DNA of 43,129 bases, taken from the NCBI GenBank assembly GCA_903772945.1, contig CAICTM010000905.1, positions 1 to 43,129 of the forward strand, given 5' to 3'. Source of the stretch: Seminavis robusta. Taxonomy: Eukaryota > Bacillariophyta > Bacillariophyceae > Naviculales > Naviculaceae. The number at the start of each line of letters is the position of its first letter. Within the stretch, counting starts at the first letter, position 1. Both the position numbers and the translations under genes were made by a program. Below the pieces are notes generated by a model. That model ran no database searches and was not told the DNA's origin. It saw only the letters and a program-made list of their open reading frames with translations. Below, one piece after another: positions 22,070-33,900 of the stretch.

Positions 22070-25000
22070 TTAGCACGGACAATCACAGCCGCACAGCACA
22101 TCTGTGCAGCTAAACAAGAAACTGGACATGTCCTGCCTGCAAAGGCTTGATGGAAGTGTTCCGGTGAACGAGTTGTTGGATAGGTCAAAAATCGTTGCAT
22201 TGGATCCCTCCGAAACAAGTTCACCAATCTCGGATGGGATCGAGCCTAAACCAGTAAGCATTAGGAGAAATTGCCATGCAATACCAACGAAACTTGTCTT
22301 TGCGCAACTTACCAGTCAAACGGTTCGAAGCCACATTGAATTCCTTCAGAGTTGTCCACCTGGAAATATGGCTCGGAAGGGTACCGGAGAGCAAATTATG
22401 CCCCGCATCAAAATACTGGAGCAAGTCATTTCGGCCCAAACGGGGTGCAATGGTACCAGTTAGTTGGTTCCATGCAACCGCAAAACGGACAAGCTTGGGT
22501 CCCAACCGCGTGGGGAGTGGGCCTGCCATGAGATTGTGGGAAAGGTCCAATTCTGTCCCAACGTATGGTAAAGCCTCGATGTCACAGCATGGTCTTGTCT
22601 CTGAAGCAAACAAGCGAGAAAACCCCTCGTGGATGGTCCCTGACAGTGCGTTGTTGGCCAACAACAACACTCTCAAACCTAGCAACTGTTGCATCTCGGT
22701 AGCAATACTTCCCGTCAGAATACAGTGATTCAAAAAGAGATACCGTAAATCAGAAATCAAACCAAGCTGCGAAGGGACAGTGCCTGTCAAGGGATTCGCC
22801 CACAAAGTTAGCGCCACAAGGTTTGTGGCTTCGGCCAAGTCGGCAGACAGAGTACCAGTGAGCTGGTTCTCGTGCCCTCCAAAAACATGTAACTCGCTTG
22901 GCAGCTTGGGTAGAGTCCCCGTCAACTGGTTTCGTTGCAACAAAAGGTGGGTTGCAGGTCTCAGACCAGCCAACAAGAAATCTGAGGCCAGTGCCACATC
23001 CGGATAATGTTCCACAATCGTGTCTACATACAATGAAAATTTTGGTGGGCCAAACAAGCTTTGCAGCTCTTTTGGGATGGTTCCACTCAATTTGTTGTCA
23101 TTCAACCCCATGGACTGCAGCGTTGTCAGCTGACCCAACGTGGAAGGGATGCTGCCAGAGAACTGATTGCTGAAGAGCCACAGGGAATGCATATCTGTGA
23201 GTAGACCGAGCTCTGTTGGCAGTGTACCTGTGAGTTTGTTGTGGTCAACACTGAAGCAGAAATGATGCAAGCGATGCGGTTGAAAGACTGTTAGCAAAGA
23301 CCAAGGTCAATCTAAGCTTTGCGGAAGAGTTCTCTGCAATCATTCACTCACGTAAAGAACCAGGACTTCCTGAGTTGGCCAACCTCTGAGGGCAGAGTTC
23401 CTTTTGGTCGATAGGCAAAATAAATGTTAGAAAGGCAATGTCCCCGAGTAGCAGAAAGACTATGCTTCATGATCGACTGCATACCTGTCAATGAATTCCC
23501 CAGCAAAAGCCAGAAATACGTTGTTTCCATTAGACCAATCTCTGTCGGAATGGTTCCAGTGAGACCCGTTGTGTAGAGGAGGAGAATTTCCAGACGATCC
23601 AGGTTGGCCACTTGGGAAGCCAGCGTCCCCCCCAATTGTTGATTGATGGACAAGTCCATGGTACGGACACTCGTCAACAGGTATACTTCATCGGGAATAG
23701 TGCCTCGGAGTCGATTCCCCGATAACCAAAGATGCTCCAATGCATCTCCATCGTAGTTGAAAACGAGTTCAAAAAATTGTTGAAACCGCGGAAACTTGAA
23801 TCGCAAGGAGTCGACATTGTACCACAAGGCTTCATGGACTGTGTAACTCAACCAGTCTGTGTTCTCCAGCCACTGATCCCCTTCGGTGGCGTAGTAGAGT
23901 GTAGCTAGAGCAAAGCGTTGAATGATCCGCCATGGTTCGTATGTCATCAGTATGGGATCTTCGAGAACCCACCGGAATGCTTTGGATTGTGCCGTCATTT
24001 CATCGTCATTACTGCTATCAATAATAATGCTCGAGATGGTGTCTTGGGGAAGCAAGGAGAGAATATACTCCTCAATGGGGACTTTCGTTCCATCCAGGTC
24101 CATCATGCCCTCGATACTAGTAGCGTCGAACTCCTCCTCCTCATCGTTGGCGCCCGTGAACGTGCGTACCACAAAGAAGACGAGGAGTGGTATCCCCACT
24201 AAAAGAACCAGGCCCACTGCAAAATACAACAGAAACCGGTATTTCAGCCGTGTGTTGTTGCGTCGATGATTATTGTTGAAGAGTTCCTGTGCCAATGGAA
24301 GTATTGTTGTTTCATCCTGTAGGACGAGAGTTGCCATTGCCAGGTTTGTCCTTGTTGTTGCCGTTTCAGTTGGAGGGGTGAACAAACTCCTGTTTGCCAC
24401 CGCGATACCACGTCTTGTTTCCACTGGAATGTTCCTGCTTTCCGTGACTTGCAGTCGTCGTGTGGCAGTGACGATCCCAGTCTGACTGTTATGCCGGACA
24501 TTGATGGCTCCCACCAACGGTTCACCATGTTGAGATGCATCCTGTTCTTCTTCTCCTTCTTCTTTGGTCTCGGCTTGTGAAGATTTCGGTGGTTGCCGGT
24601 GTGTCTTGCTGACTCGAGAGCGGAGTGGAGCAGTAGCAGTTGAAATGATAGAACTAGTAAGGTGACGAGAAGTCTCCTCCTTGCGTTTTCCCAGTGACCT
24701 TCTCGTTCTTGCTCCAAGATGCGACCGTGGCGAGGACCGTGGTGTTGTCCCAACCGAGGAAGAGTGCCTATGCAAACCTGGTGCAGGGGATAAAGCATAG
24801 CATGGGTGTGAGAGAGATAATTGTGTCACGTCGAATGATGGACCATTCTAGCTTGCTAGCTAGCTAGCTAATGTACCGTACGTACCATACTTACCCTGTT
24901 GTTTGGTTTGGGCGTCTGATAATGCTGTGACACGGGTATCTGCCTCTCTGTGATGGGTCTGTGGCACTTGTTCTTGATCATCTTCCAGCATCTCAAGCTT

Positions 25001-25668
25001 GTTCCAACTGCTACTAGTAGTATCTTCACTCCTTTTCTGCTGTCTATTAGTGATCTCTTCACTGGAAGTCTCCCCACCTACCAAGACCATGACAATTAGG
25101 ATCAATGTGGTATACGTGATATAGCCAGCAGAAACGAAGCGTGAGGATAATCTGTTGTACCTATCACTTGATTTTGAGTACCTTACGTACCAGACACCAC
25201 GGTCACAACCTCTTCTATAGGGCCGTCTTCGTCGGCAGCTTCCCCGCCTACGGTCAAGACCATGTCAATTAGGTTCAATAATAGTGGTACCGGTACGTGG
25301 GCCAGGGATATCAACCAGAGAAGCAGAAACGAAGCGTGAGGATCTAGGTACCGTACCCATCTTTTTAAATATTTTCTGCACCTATCTTTTGCTTGTTTTG
25401 GAGTGCCGTACGTACCAGACACTGCCTTTGTCACCACATCTTCTATGGGACCATCTTGACTACTGCCAGTGGCATCTTGGTAATGATGATGATTGTGATG
25501 CGATTGGGTAATGGTAGTTTCAGTTTCTGCTGAGATAGCATCATCATCGGACTCATCGGTTGTGGTAACTTCCCACTCATATTGAAAACGATGACCCTCC
25601 GGATCGGCAGGGCCGTCTCGTCTATCGTCTTCCTCCTGATCTCCGTTGTGGGATGGTGATGGACCCAT
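22070..25668 (-). CDS. leucine-rich-repeat receptor-like membrane protein, seven exons, 982 aa
   Basis: Exons on the minus strand are 25668-25416, 25247-25191, 25077-24895, 24777-23485, 23400-23352, 23250-22313 and 22245-22070. All introns are GT-AG and 67-168 nt long. The exon lengths sum to 2949, a multiple of three, with one open frame to the stop at 22072-22070. The N-terminal 345 residues are acidic and Ser/Thr/Gln-rich and probably cytoplasmic. One membrane helix follows at about 346-368 (F-L-L-Y-F-A-V-G-L-V-L-L-V-G), then an acidic linker. After that, about a dozen plant-type repeats carry the L-T-G-T-L/I-P signature, ending in a short Cys-rich cap (C-G-C-D-C-P-C). There is no kinase domain. 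A role in recognition or adhesion is inferred from architecture. The gene lies between two copies of one transposon, with decayed paralogues upstream of it. Confidence 0.9.
24856..24871. repeat. GCTA microsatellite in an intron of the LRR gene
   Basis: About four GCTA units lie in the intron 24778-24894, close to the donor. Similar CTAG/GCTA tracts occur in several spacers of the window. Confidence 0.8.
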
Positions 25669-25892
25669 GTTGTTGTTTGTTGTTGAGCGGAACAAATACT
25701 CTTGTTGGATTTGGGGTGAAATGGGGACTGAAAAATGAGATGCAACGGCGTTTGGTGTGACCGACGAGAACCCTCCTGCTTCTGGAAAATCAAATCTATC
25801 CAATGAAATCTTTCCAAACCTCTTTTTCGAGAACCCTGCTTTAACAGTGAACAGTGCCTGGACGCACAGTGGATTTAGACTATTGCCGTCCC

Positions 25893-26600
25893 CTAGTTTT
25901 CTGGACATTGCGGTCCACTGCAGATACTGGGTTCGAACGGAGTCAAGTCAACATTGTACATGTATGTGTACCACAAAAAAGACGAGGCTTGGTGCTGTAT
26001 ATGGCCAGACCCATGGCAAAATACAACAGAAACCACTCTTTTCCCCTGCGTCGATGATGATTGTTGAAGTCGTGTTCCAATAATTTCCTGTGCCAAGGGA
26101 AGTTTTGTTTCCTCCTGTAGGACGAGACTTACTTGCCATTGCTGGGTTTGCTGTTGCCATTGCCGTTTCAGTGTGAGGGGCGAAAACAAACTCATGCTTT
26201 CCACCGAACCCATGCTCCTGCTTTCCAGATTTGTGCTTTCGCTTACATTATCATCAGATCTGTGGCTTGTAATCGTCGTCGTGTGGCAGTGATGCTTCCC
26301 GTCTCTGTGTTTGCCGGACATAGACGGCTTCACACCAATTTGAGATCCCTCCTGTTCTTCTTCTTCTTGGGTCTCTGCTTGGCAAGATTTGGTGGTTGTT
26401 GCCGGTGTGTCTTGCTGACTCTAGAACCGAATTGGAGTGAGATATGAGTGCGAAAGACGTCGAAGGTTGCACCATTCTAGCTACGGTAGCTATTTCAATA
26501 CTTGCCTTGTTGTTGTTTGGTGTGGGCGTCTGATAATCCCGTGACAGTGGAACTTGTTCTCAGTATCGTCACTCCTGTTTTGCGCCTCCCCACCTAAAGT
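25893..26600 (-). pseudogene. LRR receptor-like gene fragment A (N-terminal part)
   Basis: The sequence follows exons 3 and 4 of the intact gene in the same order and orientation. The exon 3-like part lies at about 26520-26600. The exon 4-like part includes the L-V-L-Q-E-E-T-K-L-P-L-A-Q-E segment and the start of the membrane helix region. The frame is broken in the helix region, and the LRR part is absent. The match ends at about 25930, where a CTAGTTTTCTGGACATTGCG phrase begins that also recurs in the tandem array at 35857-37210. Confidence 0.8.
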
Positions 26601-26948
26601 CAATGCCATGGCAATTAGGCTGATCAAGTTCACTTTGGTTCGTGTACTTGAAACATACCACGTGCTGTCGGTATTCTCGAAGCATCCCTACGTCTCGTTG
26701 GTGTGTTCGTGGTGTAGAGTGTAATTGTTTGGTAGGAGAAATCCAAGGGGAGGGACCAGGGTATTTGGTCAAAACTCTTTTGCCGTCTCAGCTTCCAACA
26801 ACCTACAAGCAACTTTCTTCACTTGCAGCCAGCCAACGCCAAACGAATGGGAACTGAGCTGCAACTCACCAAGCTTGGTACAGCTTGACTGGTTGTCTTC
26901 TGCCTCATGACAGCTTCCAGGTCGGAGTCAATGGCAGCAATTAAATGG
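26601..26948. other. spacer between the LRR fragment and transposon copy 2
   Basis: No gene or repeat is recognisable. The last bases, ATTAAATGG at 26940-26948, are the left copy of the target duplication of transposon copy 2. Confidence 0.6.
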
Positions 26949-27268
26949 GAGTAAGGTCAATTTCCTGAAGTCCTGAAGTCCTGAAGTCAGGACCCCTAAG
27001 TCTTCCACCAGTCCCACTTAATCCCACTTCAGGAAATTACCCCCCACCCCAATCCCACTTCAGGAAATAAACCCCCCCTACTTCAGGACTTTCAAAATCA
27101 GCCTTGGCTCTGGATTTTCGCGCTGAAGCTCCTTCACAGGCACGAACCAAGGCACCCAGACTCCATCTCGTACCCAGACTCGAACCCAGACTCCATCCCA
27201 GATTCCATTCCAGAGTCAAAATCAGATTGATTGAGGACGTCATTTTTCCTCCCTCAACCCAATCGAAA

Positions 27269-28477
27269 ATGGCATCCGACAACAGCTCTAAGTCCGACTC
27301 TGACGACAAAAGGGATGACCAAAATTCCCAGCATCAACAGTGGCTACAAATCTGCCAACAGTACAACCTCCAAACTGCCCAGGCAAACCGTCAAGATGCT
27401 GTAGCGGCCCGCCAACGTGCAGATGCTGTGGTTGAGTACTATGATGGGTTGATCGGCCTGCAAAATAGGGACTTCGTTCCGCCACAAGGCAGTCTTGGAA
27501 TTCGTTTCAATCAGGAATCAACGTCTGCTTTACCAACAACTTCGAGCAATCAATCAAATGGCATTCCCAGCCGTGGCCAGAGAGGGTCCAAAAGCTCAGC
27601 CCAGAAAACTGGCAAGTCTAATCCGAAGGATTCCCGGAGCGGTAACAATCGGAGGGATTCCAAAGGTGGTAGGAGTCGTCAATCTTCTCCCAGATCATCT
27701 TCAAATACACTTTCTGATACCGATGAAGAAGAAGTCGCTCGTCCTGTAAGGACCGGAGGGACAAAAAAAAAGAGAGTCATCGAAGACTCAAGTGCGGATG
27801 AGTCTTCTGAGAGGAAAACTGATGACAACGACATTGTTGCAGATGATTCTGACAGCCGAATTTGGCCAAATGAAACATGTGAATACTTGGTCCCAGAAGA
27901 ACAATTGAATGGCACTGGAACGGTATATTTTGGCTGGCCTTTTTACCAGATTGCAACTTGGAATAAGTCGGACCAGACCAAGATCCGAAAGAGTTACTGT
28001 CTTGGAATAATGGAATGTGGTGAAGAGGGCTGTGACTTTGCCTTAAGACCACATAATCCTGAGAAAAGCAAATTGGGGGAAAAACCTCGGGATCACCGAA
28101 AAACATGTCTCTTGCACTCGGACCGTCCCTTGGTGTGGATTCCGTGCATTGGTGGAGAACGGGCAACTAGCAGACAGAAGAATCTTCCTGGCGGCAACCC
28201 TTGTATCTTGCAAGAGGAACAACCACCGGATGGAGGTCTTGTATTGGTGAAACATTTTGGAACTCACAAACACAGGAGACCACCCACCGAAAAAGCAAGC
28301 CCTGAGTCTCTTAGAGAGATGGAGAGAATGGTTCTCGAGAACCCCCACTTGGGCCCTGCCGCTCTTAGAGCTGGAAATCGAAGTCGTAAGGGTTTGCTGG
28401 AGGTAGATCCCACTTTTGCCAATCTGAATCGAGTGAAGAACCAGCGAAGGAGAACAATTGGGAAGAACCCCAGTTAG
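27269..28477 (+). CDS. transposon copy 2 ORF1: coiled-coil and WRKY/GCM/FLYWCH-like zinc-finger protein, 402 aa
   Basis: The Met at 27269 is chosen because the codons before it lie in the unconserved leader. Residues 1-20 are acidic. Residues 25-65 are Gln/Ala-rich and probably coiled coil. Residues 90-200 are basic and Ser-rich. The zinc-finger-like region has C244, C250, C255, C280, H283 and C293, and ends H-F-G-T-H-K-H-R-R-P-P (H329, H333, H335). The closing H-x-H followed by prolines is typical of the FLYWCH/GCM/WRKY-type fingers that Mutator-like transposases often carry at the N-terminus. The frame then runs into the internal deletion and stops at 28475-28477 after a short out-of-frame tail. 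The protein is therefore the truncated front of a larger one. It should bind the transposon ends if expressed (inference). Confidence 0.7.
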   Translation: MASDNSSKSDSDDKRDDQNSQHQQWLQICQQYNLQTAQANRQDAVAARQRADAVVEYYDGLIGLQNRDFVPPQGSLGIRFNQESTSALPTTSSNQSNGIPSRGQRGSKSSAQKTGKSNPKDSRSGNNRRDSKGGRSRQSSPRSSSNTLSDTDEEEVARPVRTGGTKKKRVIEDSSADESSERKTDDNDIVADDSDSRIWPNETCEYLVPEEQLNGTGTVYFGWPFYQIATWNKSDQTKIRKSYCLGIMECGEEGCDFALRPHNPEKSKLGEKPRDHRKTCLLHSDRPLVWIPCIGGERATSRQKNLPGGNPCILQEEQPPDGGLVLVKHFGTHKHRRPPTEKASPESLREMERMVLENPHLGPAALRAGNRSRKGLLEVDPTFANLNRVKNQRRRTIGKNPS

Positions 28478-29887
28478 GGAAATTCATAGAGAGATGGCAA
28501 GCCTTGACTTTGGGAGCTTGCAATGTTATGGTGTATTCAGGCCAGACGATGGAATGAGAATTCTGCTCGATGAAAGCAGACGCAAACGCACCTGCTTAAC
28601 TGAATGGTTCGAGGTCGACCATGAGAATAACATTTCTCACAGGCAGTGCAATGGCAAATGTGAAATGGAATCGGCAGAGATCTCCCAATGGCCCCATACC
28701 ATGATCATGTACTACCCATCAGGTACTATCAACGATAGAAGAAAATTCATTGACCAGTGGCCAACTGAATTCTGCTACCGCGGCAAAAGGTTTGTACTCC
28801 AGTCTGGGATGCTCTTGTGCAACCGCTATCACTTCAGATCATTTGTGGTGACTCCCGATGGGTACCTTTTCTATGACGGAATGGGTGTTGGCAAGAAGCA
28901 TAGGTACATGTACTGTGAGAGAGCTGCCAAAGGTCAAAGAGATCGGTCTGGTCGATTCTATGCAGTTGATACTCTTCTGTATGAAGTACTGGACAGGACG
29001 CACTGCTCCCAGGATCCAGACAAATTCAGTTTTCTGGACCACTTGTATGTTGATGGAGGAAACCATATCCCAGCAGAGATCATGGCAGCTCAAAGAACTA
29101 GACCAAGAACCAACCGTCAGAGCAACAATGATGGCAGTCACACAAGACAAAGACAAAGAGGGACAGCAAAATCCAAAAAGGATCAGCTGAGGGAATTGTC
29201 ACAGGAATTGGAGAAAAAATGGAAAAGTGCAGGCAAGGAAAAGAAGAAGAAAGCACATACCAAATCACCCTCCAAACCAGTCTCCCAAGCATCCAACAAT
29301 AGGACATCATCCAGTGCTACAAAAAGCAAGAAGGCACCTTCCAAGAAGGCACCTCCCAAGTCTACAGAGAAGACATCACCAGGACAGACAAAAAAGAAGA
29401 AAACTCAATCGAAATCAGCTACAGAGACCACACCTGGTAATGATGACAAGGCACAATCCAAGGAAAGACAGAGTAGGGTCAGCCAGTTAGCAAGGAGAAG
29501 AAGCATGGGAGTGCCTGGTTGGACTTACAGGAAAAGCCCTATCCTGGTGAGCACTTTGATTGCACCTCATGTGGTCACAAGATTGCAGAAGTTGATCATT
29601 TCCTTGTGCACAGAATCCCTCCCAAGGATGACTCCGAAGCAATGGCAACATCATATTACCATCACAAATTCAAATGCATGGGCATTCCCGTGCAATACAG
29701 ACAGAGCTACCTCAGCACCCACTTTGACACCATTCTCTGCAGAGCTTTGCAATCATGGTGCGTGGACGCATGGAGTATGGGCTCTAGGAGCTCTTCCGAG
29801 GACGAAGCTGGGGACAAGACTGGAGACAATGCCATGGAAGTGACTGTAGACGAGACTGGTGAAGTTACTGTGGACGTGATTGGCTAA
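28458..29887 (+). pseudogene. transposon copy 2 ORF2: peptidase-like histidine/aspartate region, basic tail and zinc-ribbon-like end
   Basis: The frame 28458-29843 is open and contains C-N-G-K-C, then N-R-Y-H-F-R-S-F-V (histidine codon 28830), and F-Y-D-G-M-G with aspartate codon 28875. This spacing matches the His and Asp boxes of ubiquitin-specific-protease-like folds. A Lys/Ser/Pro-rich tail of about 120 residues follows. A T missing near 29534, compared with copy 1, shifts the end: the conserved ending (F-D-C-T-S-C-G-H-K-I-A-E-V-D) is read in the frame 29519-29887. The active-site cysteine box is absent because of the internal deletion, so no active peptidase is expected from this copy. 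Confidence 0.65.
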
Positions 29888-30097
29888 GTGGCTGGGGATG
29901 AGCCTGGAAGCGATCCAGAGCAACCCATTTGAGTCTTTGGTGGGGTGGAAGGGGCTCCAGAAGCCTTTGTTGGTGATGTACAGAGTGCCGAAGTCAGGGT
30001 GTGGTTGCTGAGGTGGGATCTGTAATCTGCTGAAGTCACCCTTAAGTCTGGCCCAGTCCCACTGCACTTCAGGAAATTAACCCATCCCATTAAATGG

Positions 30098-30790
30098 TTG
30101 GAGGTCGAAGGAGCCAAAAGACAGTGGAAGACAAAGCTACCAGGGCAGGTAGCTTTTGAATGGAGCAAGCAACTGTCTGGTAGCTTTGGAACAATGCAAC
30201 GCCAAGCACAAGATTGCTGCTTGGTTTTAAGCCTGTGAATCGATTGCAAAAGCGACAAGCTTGGGAATCCAAAGCCTCTGCAAGTGAGAACGATCAGATG
30301 GAAGAACCTTTGAAATTCGCATAGCCTTGGAAGAGTCCTTGGGAGTACTGAACTTAAGCAATGGGCAAGACATAAGGGGCCATCAGTCGAAGCCTTGGGA
30401 AACAAACGACTTTCAAGCATCGTGTTCGTGTTCCGATTCTGATTCGGTTCCGCAGCAGCGTCATCGTTTTCCGGTGTTTGAGTCTCCAAGAGGAGTCGGC
30501 GCCATCGAATGGTGGCCAAAGGATAAACAGCGCCAGGGTGCTGGAATCGAACAGCAGTCATGGCCTGTAGTCGTCGTTAACGAAGTGTCCCGTCGATTTC
30601 ACAGCCACCATCAGCATCGTCGTCGGGCGTCGCGTTCCGGTTTCAGTCTCCAGGAGCGGTCGTCGCCATCGATTGGCGGTCAATATAGAACGCCGGTGCC
30701 GGAATCATTCGCCAACGAACCGTATTCAAATAAAGAAACGCCATGATGGCGCTGGAGTCATTCGCCGTCGAATCGAGACATGGTGCTGCA
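30098..30790. other. spacer to the right of transposon copy 2
   Basis: No supported gene. Two diverged copies of a phrase like TCTCCAGGAGCGGTCGTCGC, at about 30482 and 30648, suggest an old duplication of some 165 bp. Confidence 0.4.
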
Positions 30791-30797
30791 TGCTTCG

Positions 30798-30990
30798 ACA
30801 TCAAGTAGCCAGTTTTGACTCAGGGAGGAGGCTTCGATGTGAAGCATCAAGTATCCAGTTTTGACTCAGGGAGGAGGCTTCGATGTGAAGCATCCAGTTC
30901 ACACTCACGGAGGAGGAAAAGACTTCGAGGTGAAGTATCCGGTTTTGACTCATGGAGGAGGCTTCGATGGAAAGGAGCGAAGCATCCAGA
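30798..30990. repeat. short tandem repeat, four units of about 45-60 bp
   Basis: Units contain AGTTTTGACTCAGGGAGGAG followed by GCTTCGATGTGAAGCATC. The first two are nearly identical; the third and fourth are diverged (CACTCACGGAGGAG and GACTCATGGAGGAG). Confidence 0.85.
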
Positions 30991-33900
30991 TCACCTCTTG
31001 ATGCCCACCATGAATCTGGAGAAGTGAGTGTGAGTTGGACATCCACACTCATTTCAGCCCATGCGATCCAACACGAGTCGAGTCCCTCAACCCTGGCCCA
31101 TGCTGCATTTGACATCGCTTCCTGTATGTGTTTACTCAACCAACAACGCTGTCCTGTGGCAAATCGGGCTAAGAACAATCCATGGACAGGAGATTCCGAA
31201 ATCCACGTTTGGTCCCTGAGATTGATTCCCACCGCATGGAAGACACACTTGTGATAGCTCCTCTGATTCTCCGAATGTTTGCCCACTGCACCTGGTTGGC
31301 GTATCCACCTTCATCCATCAACTAGTTCAACCTTGCCACAGCGGCTCTCATTCCCGTCATTCAAAGGAAATGGCCCCAAGGACGAAAGAATTCCTCCTTC
31401 CACTCCAAACCTGGCTTCAGTGGTCAAGATCCACTTCAAACGGGATTCGTTTGCTCAGGCTTCTCGCCCCCGCCAAAAGCGTCCGAGCTAGCTCCGCACA
31501 TTACTCCAGCAGTATCGTGTCCTTGTCTGTGAATGTCGGGTCAATTGACATAGCTCACATTGATATGGCATTAGCATGTGACACTACGGTAGCATGTGAT
31601 CACCGTTTCGTCCATCAATGAAATGTCTCCATCCTTCATGATTTTGTTTCCGTCCTCATCCAAAACCACCTCAACGTGGTGGGACCAGCTTTCACCAAAG
31701 CCTCCAAACCCTGCCCCAGAGGCGTCACCAAAGCCCTAGAAGACTGCTGCCATTTGATCCGGTCGAACCTGTCTGTGTGGAGGCTTCTTCCTGGCGCCAT
31801 GGGTGATTGCCTGAGCGATGGTGGACCCATTATCAGTCAGTTGGAGTGCTTGTGTGGCTTTGTGTAGCGCTTCAAGTGTGCAAGGTAGATCCTGGGGAGG
31901 TGGGAGTAGGATTTCGGATGTGAAACTGGAGCATAGGAGTGACACATATTGGGCTGTTTGGGTCGAATGCACGCTGACTCGTTTGCAAGTGGAGGGGATG
32001 GTGTCGTCTTGAAAGGGAATAGGAGCGTGGTACTTGGGGACTTGTGATCGTCTCGGGGACCTCGAAAACTGTGTCCGGGTGTCGTTAGCCTTCCTTCGAA
32101 ACAGTGTGTCCGTTGGTTCGTGTAGCCACCAAGTCGATTCCCTAAGGCGCAGACGGTTAGCCCGAGGAAAGAGAAAGCTGACTCCCTTAGATATTGCCAT
32201 ACTTCCCATTATTGGACTGACTGTGTGATTGGCAACCCTTTTCTGATTGAGTACCTCGCCATGCTGATGCTTCGATGTGCTGGCCATCAGCTGTCCAGAT
32301 ATCTGACAGGGCCCCTTGGAGCAAGAGCCTGCAGTCAGATTTTTGCATGGTCGTGAACATGCTTCGGACCATGTGGATGGCAACTTCATTTGCACCGGTC
32401 TCGTCGGTGGAGATTTCTGTTTGATCGTGACTCTGGCTTTTGGTCTGTCTTTTGTCAGTGATGGTCTTCGCCGAGTGTGAGTTTGCAATTGGCTTTGTTG
32501 CTTGTGTGCTTGTCAACGTCCACGTCTTGTGTGGCCGTCCCCAGATCACCAAGGGAGTCCCCGAAGGGAAGGCATTTGCCATTGCGGCCGTGAAATGTAG
32601 TGCTCGCAATTTGTACTTATCCAACACCAATGAAACCACAGAATTAGAAGAGGGGGTCCCTGCCAAATGGAGCCGTTGCTTGAAGAAAGAGGTCATATCT
32701 CGTTGCCCTTGGCGCTCTCGTGCCACCAAGAAGATGAAGAAGGAGGACAAGAGTGAGAGTGACCAATGAACAGCGGAGATATTTCCCCCATGGTCGCCTC
32801 TCTGGCCTCTCAGTCAGTGCCCCACTATGTTGCCAATGCATGGATGCCTGAGGGTAGGACTAAAAACCGTAACTGGCTGATATGCAGCCTTTCTTGAAGT
32901 GTCAATTCGTCGTAGTGCTTGGGCATGGCCTCTATGCTGCCATTGGCTTTCTTCCTCCATTGTCCGTCTTTGTAGACCTTGTGCGAGTTTCCTTCCATTG
33001 ATTCACAACCTCGAAGCTTCACAAGGAACGTGTCGGCACCTCTTCTGTGGGCTTCTGTAGGAGTGCACATTGAAGAACCAGTCCTGGATCCTCTGCCCTT
33101 CTTCATCCGTGCAATTTTGCAAGCTGGGCTCCCCCATGCTTTCAAAGCCTCCATCCACTGTCCCATCAGTTCTGAAACATGGTCAGGGTGTGCCTTCTTC
33201 AACCAAGCATGCAAGACCTGAAATCTCTTTGTGCCCAACTAAGCAGACAGATATCCTCAGGATATACACCAGTCGAACCAGTCGATCCTGCGACTTCCAG
33301 TCCTCCTCCATCCGCCGGTTGGATGTCGTGATGACTCACTCAGTGGGCGCAAAAGGCCCGAGGAAATCTCAGCATCATCAGCCTTCACCACCATCTTTTC
33401 ATGAGTCTTTCTCACATTGGCGCCATGTCAAGTTCTTCGTCCTTTCGGGCGCTGGCTCCTCAACTGACTCGTCTTCCTCCAGGTCAGACTTGTCGCACAA
33501 AAATACTCATCATCTGACTCCTCTCCGTCCGACTCCTCTCCAGCCATCAATCTTGGGCGTGTAATCACCCGGATATTCCTGGTTTTGTTCTGACTGAGCC
33601 ACCCCTAGCTCTGGTTCCTTAGCCACGGCTACTGCAATCGGCAGAAAGGGCCTGTGAACCACCGGCGTTTGAGCCATGGCTCCACCCAAGAGGTGACAGA
33701 ACCCACTAGTCTCCTTCCTGTCCACCATCCTTCCGAGACTGAATAGACCCGAGCAACCGTAGTGAGGCAACGAGCACAGGATACAGTTTGAGCCTCACAC
33801 GTTCCCAGTGTTCCTCAAAGAGACCGACATGTCCAGCCACCCCAAAAGCCTCCAAGAGGCCCTTTGGGTGCAAGTGACGGATGCCCCATCCTCCACCAAT

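Larger units (their letters stand above)
26949..30088 (+). mobile_element. DNA transposon copy 2 (zinc-finger/cysteine-peptidase family), deletion derivative
   Basis: This is the same family and orientation as copy 1, with nearly identical sequence over the shared parts. The left inverted repeat starts at 26955 and the right one ends near 30082. The perfect 9-bp ATTAAATGG flanks it (26940-26948 and 30089-30097). Nine bases is the typical duplication length of Mutator-like (MULE) elements. An internal deletion at about 28460 joins the end of the N-terminal reading frame to the peptidase histidine region, so the catalytic-cysteine box and middle region are missing. The number of 10-bp CTGAAGTCCT-type units in each end differs from copy 1 (three against two on the left, one against two on the right). 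Confidence 0.9.
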
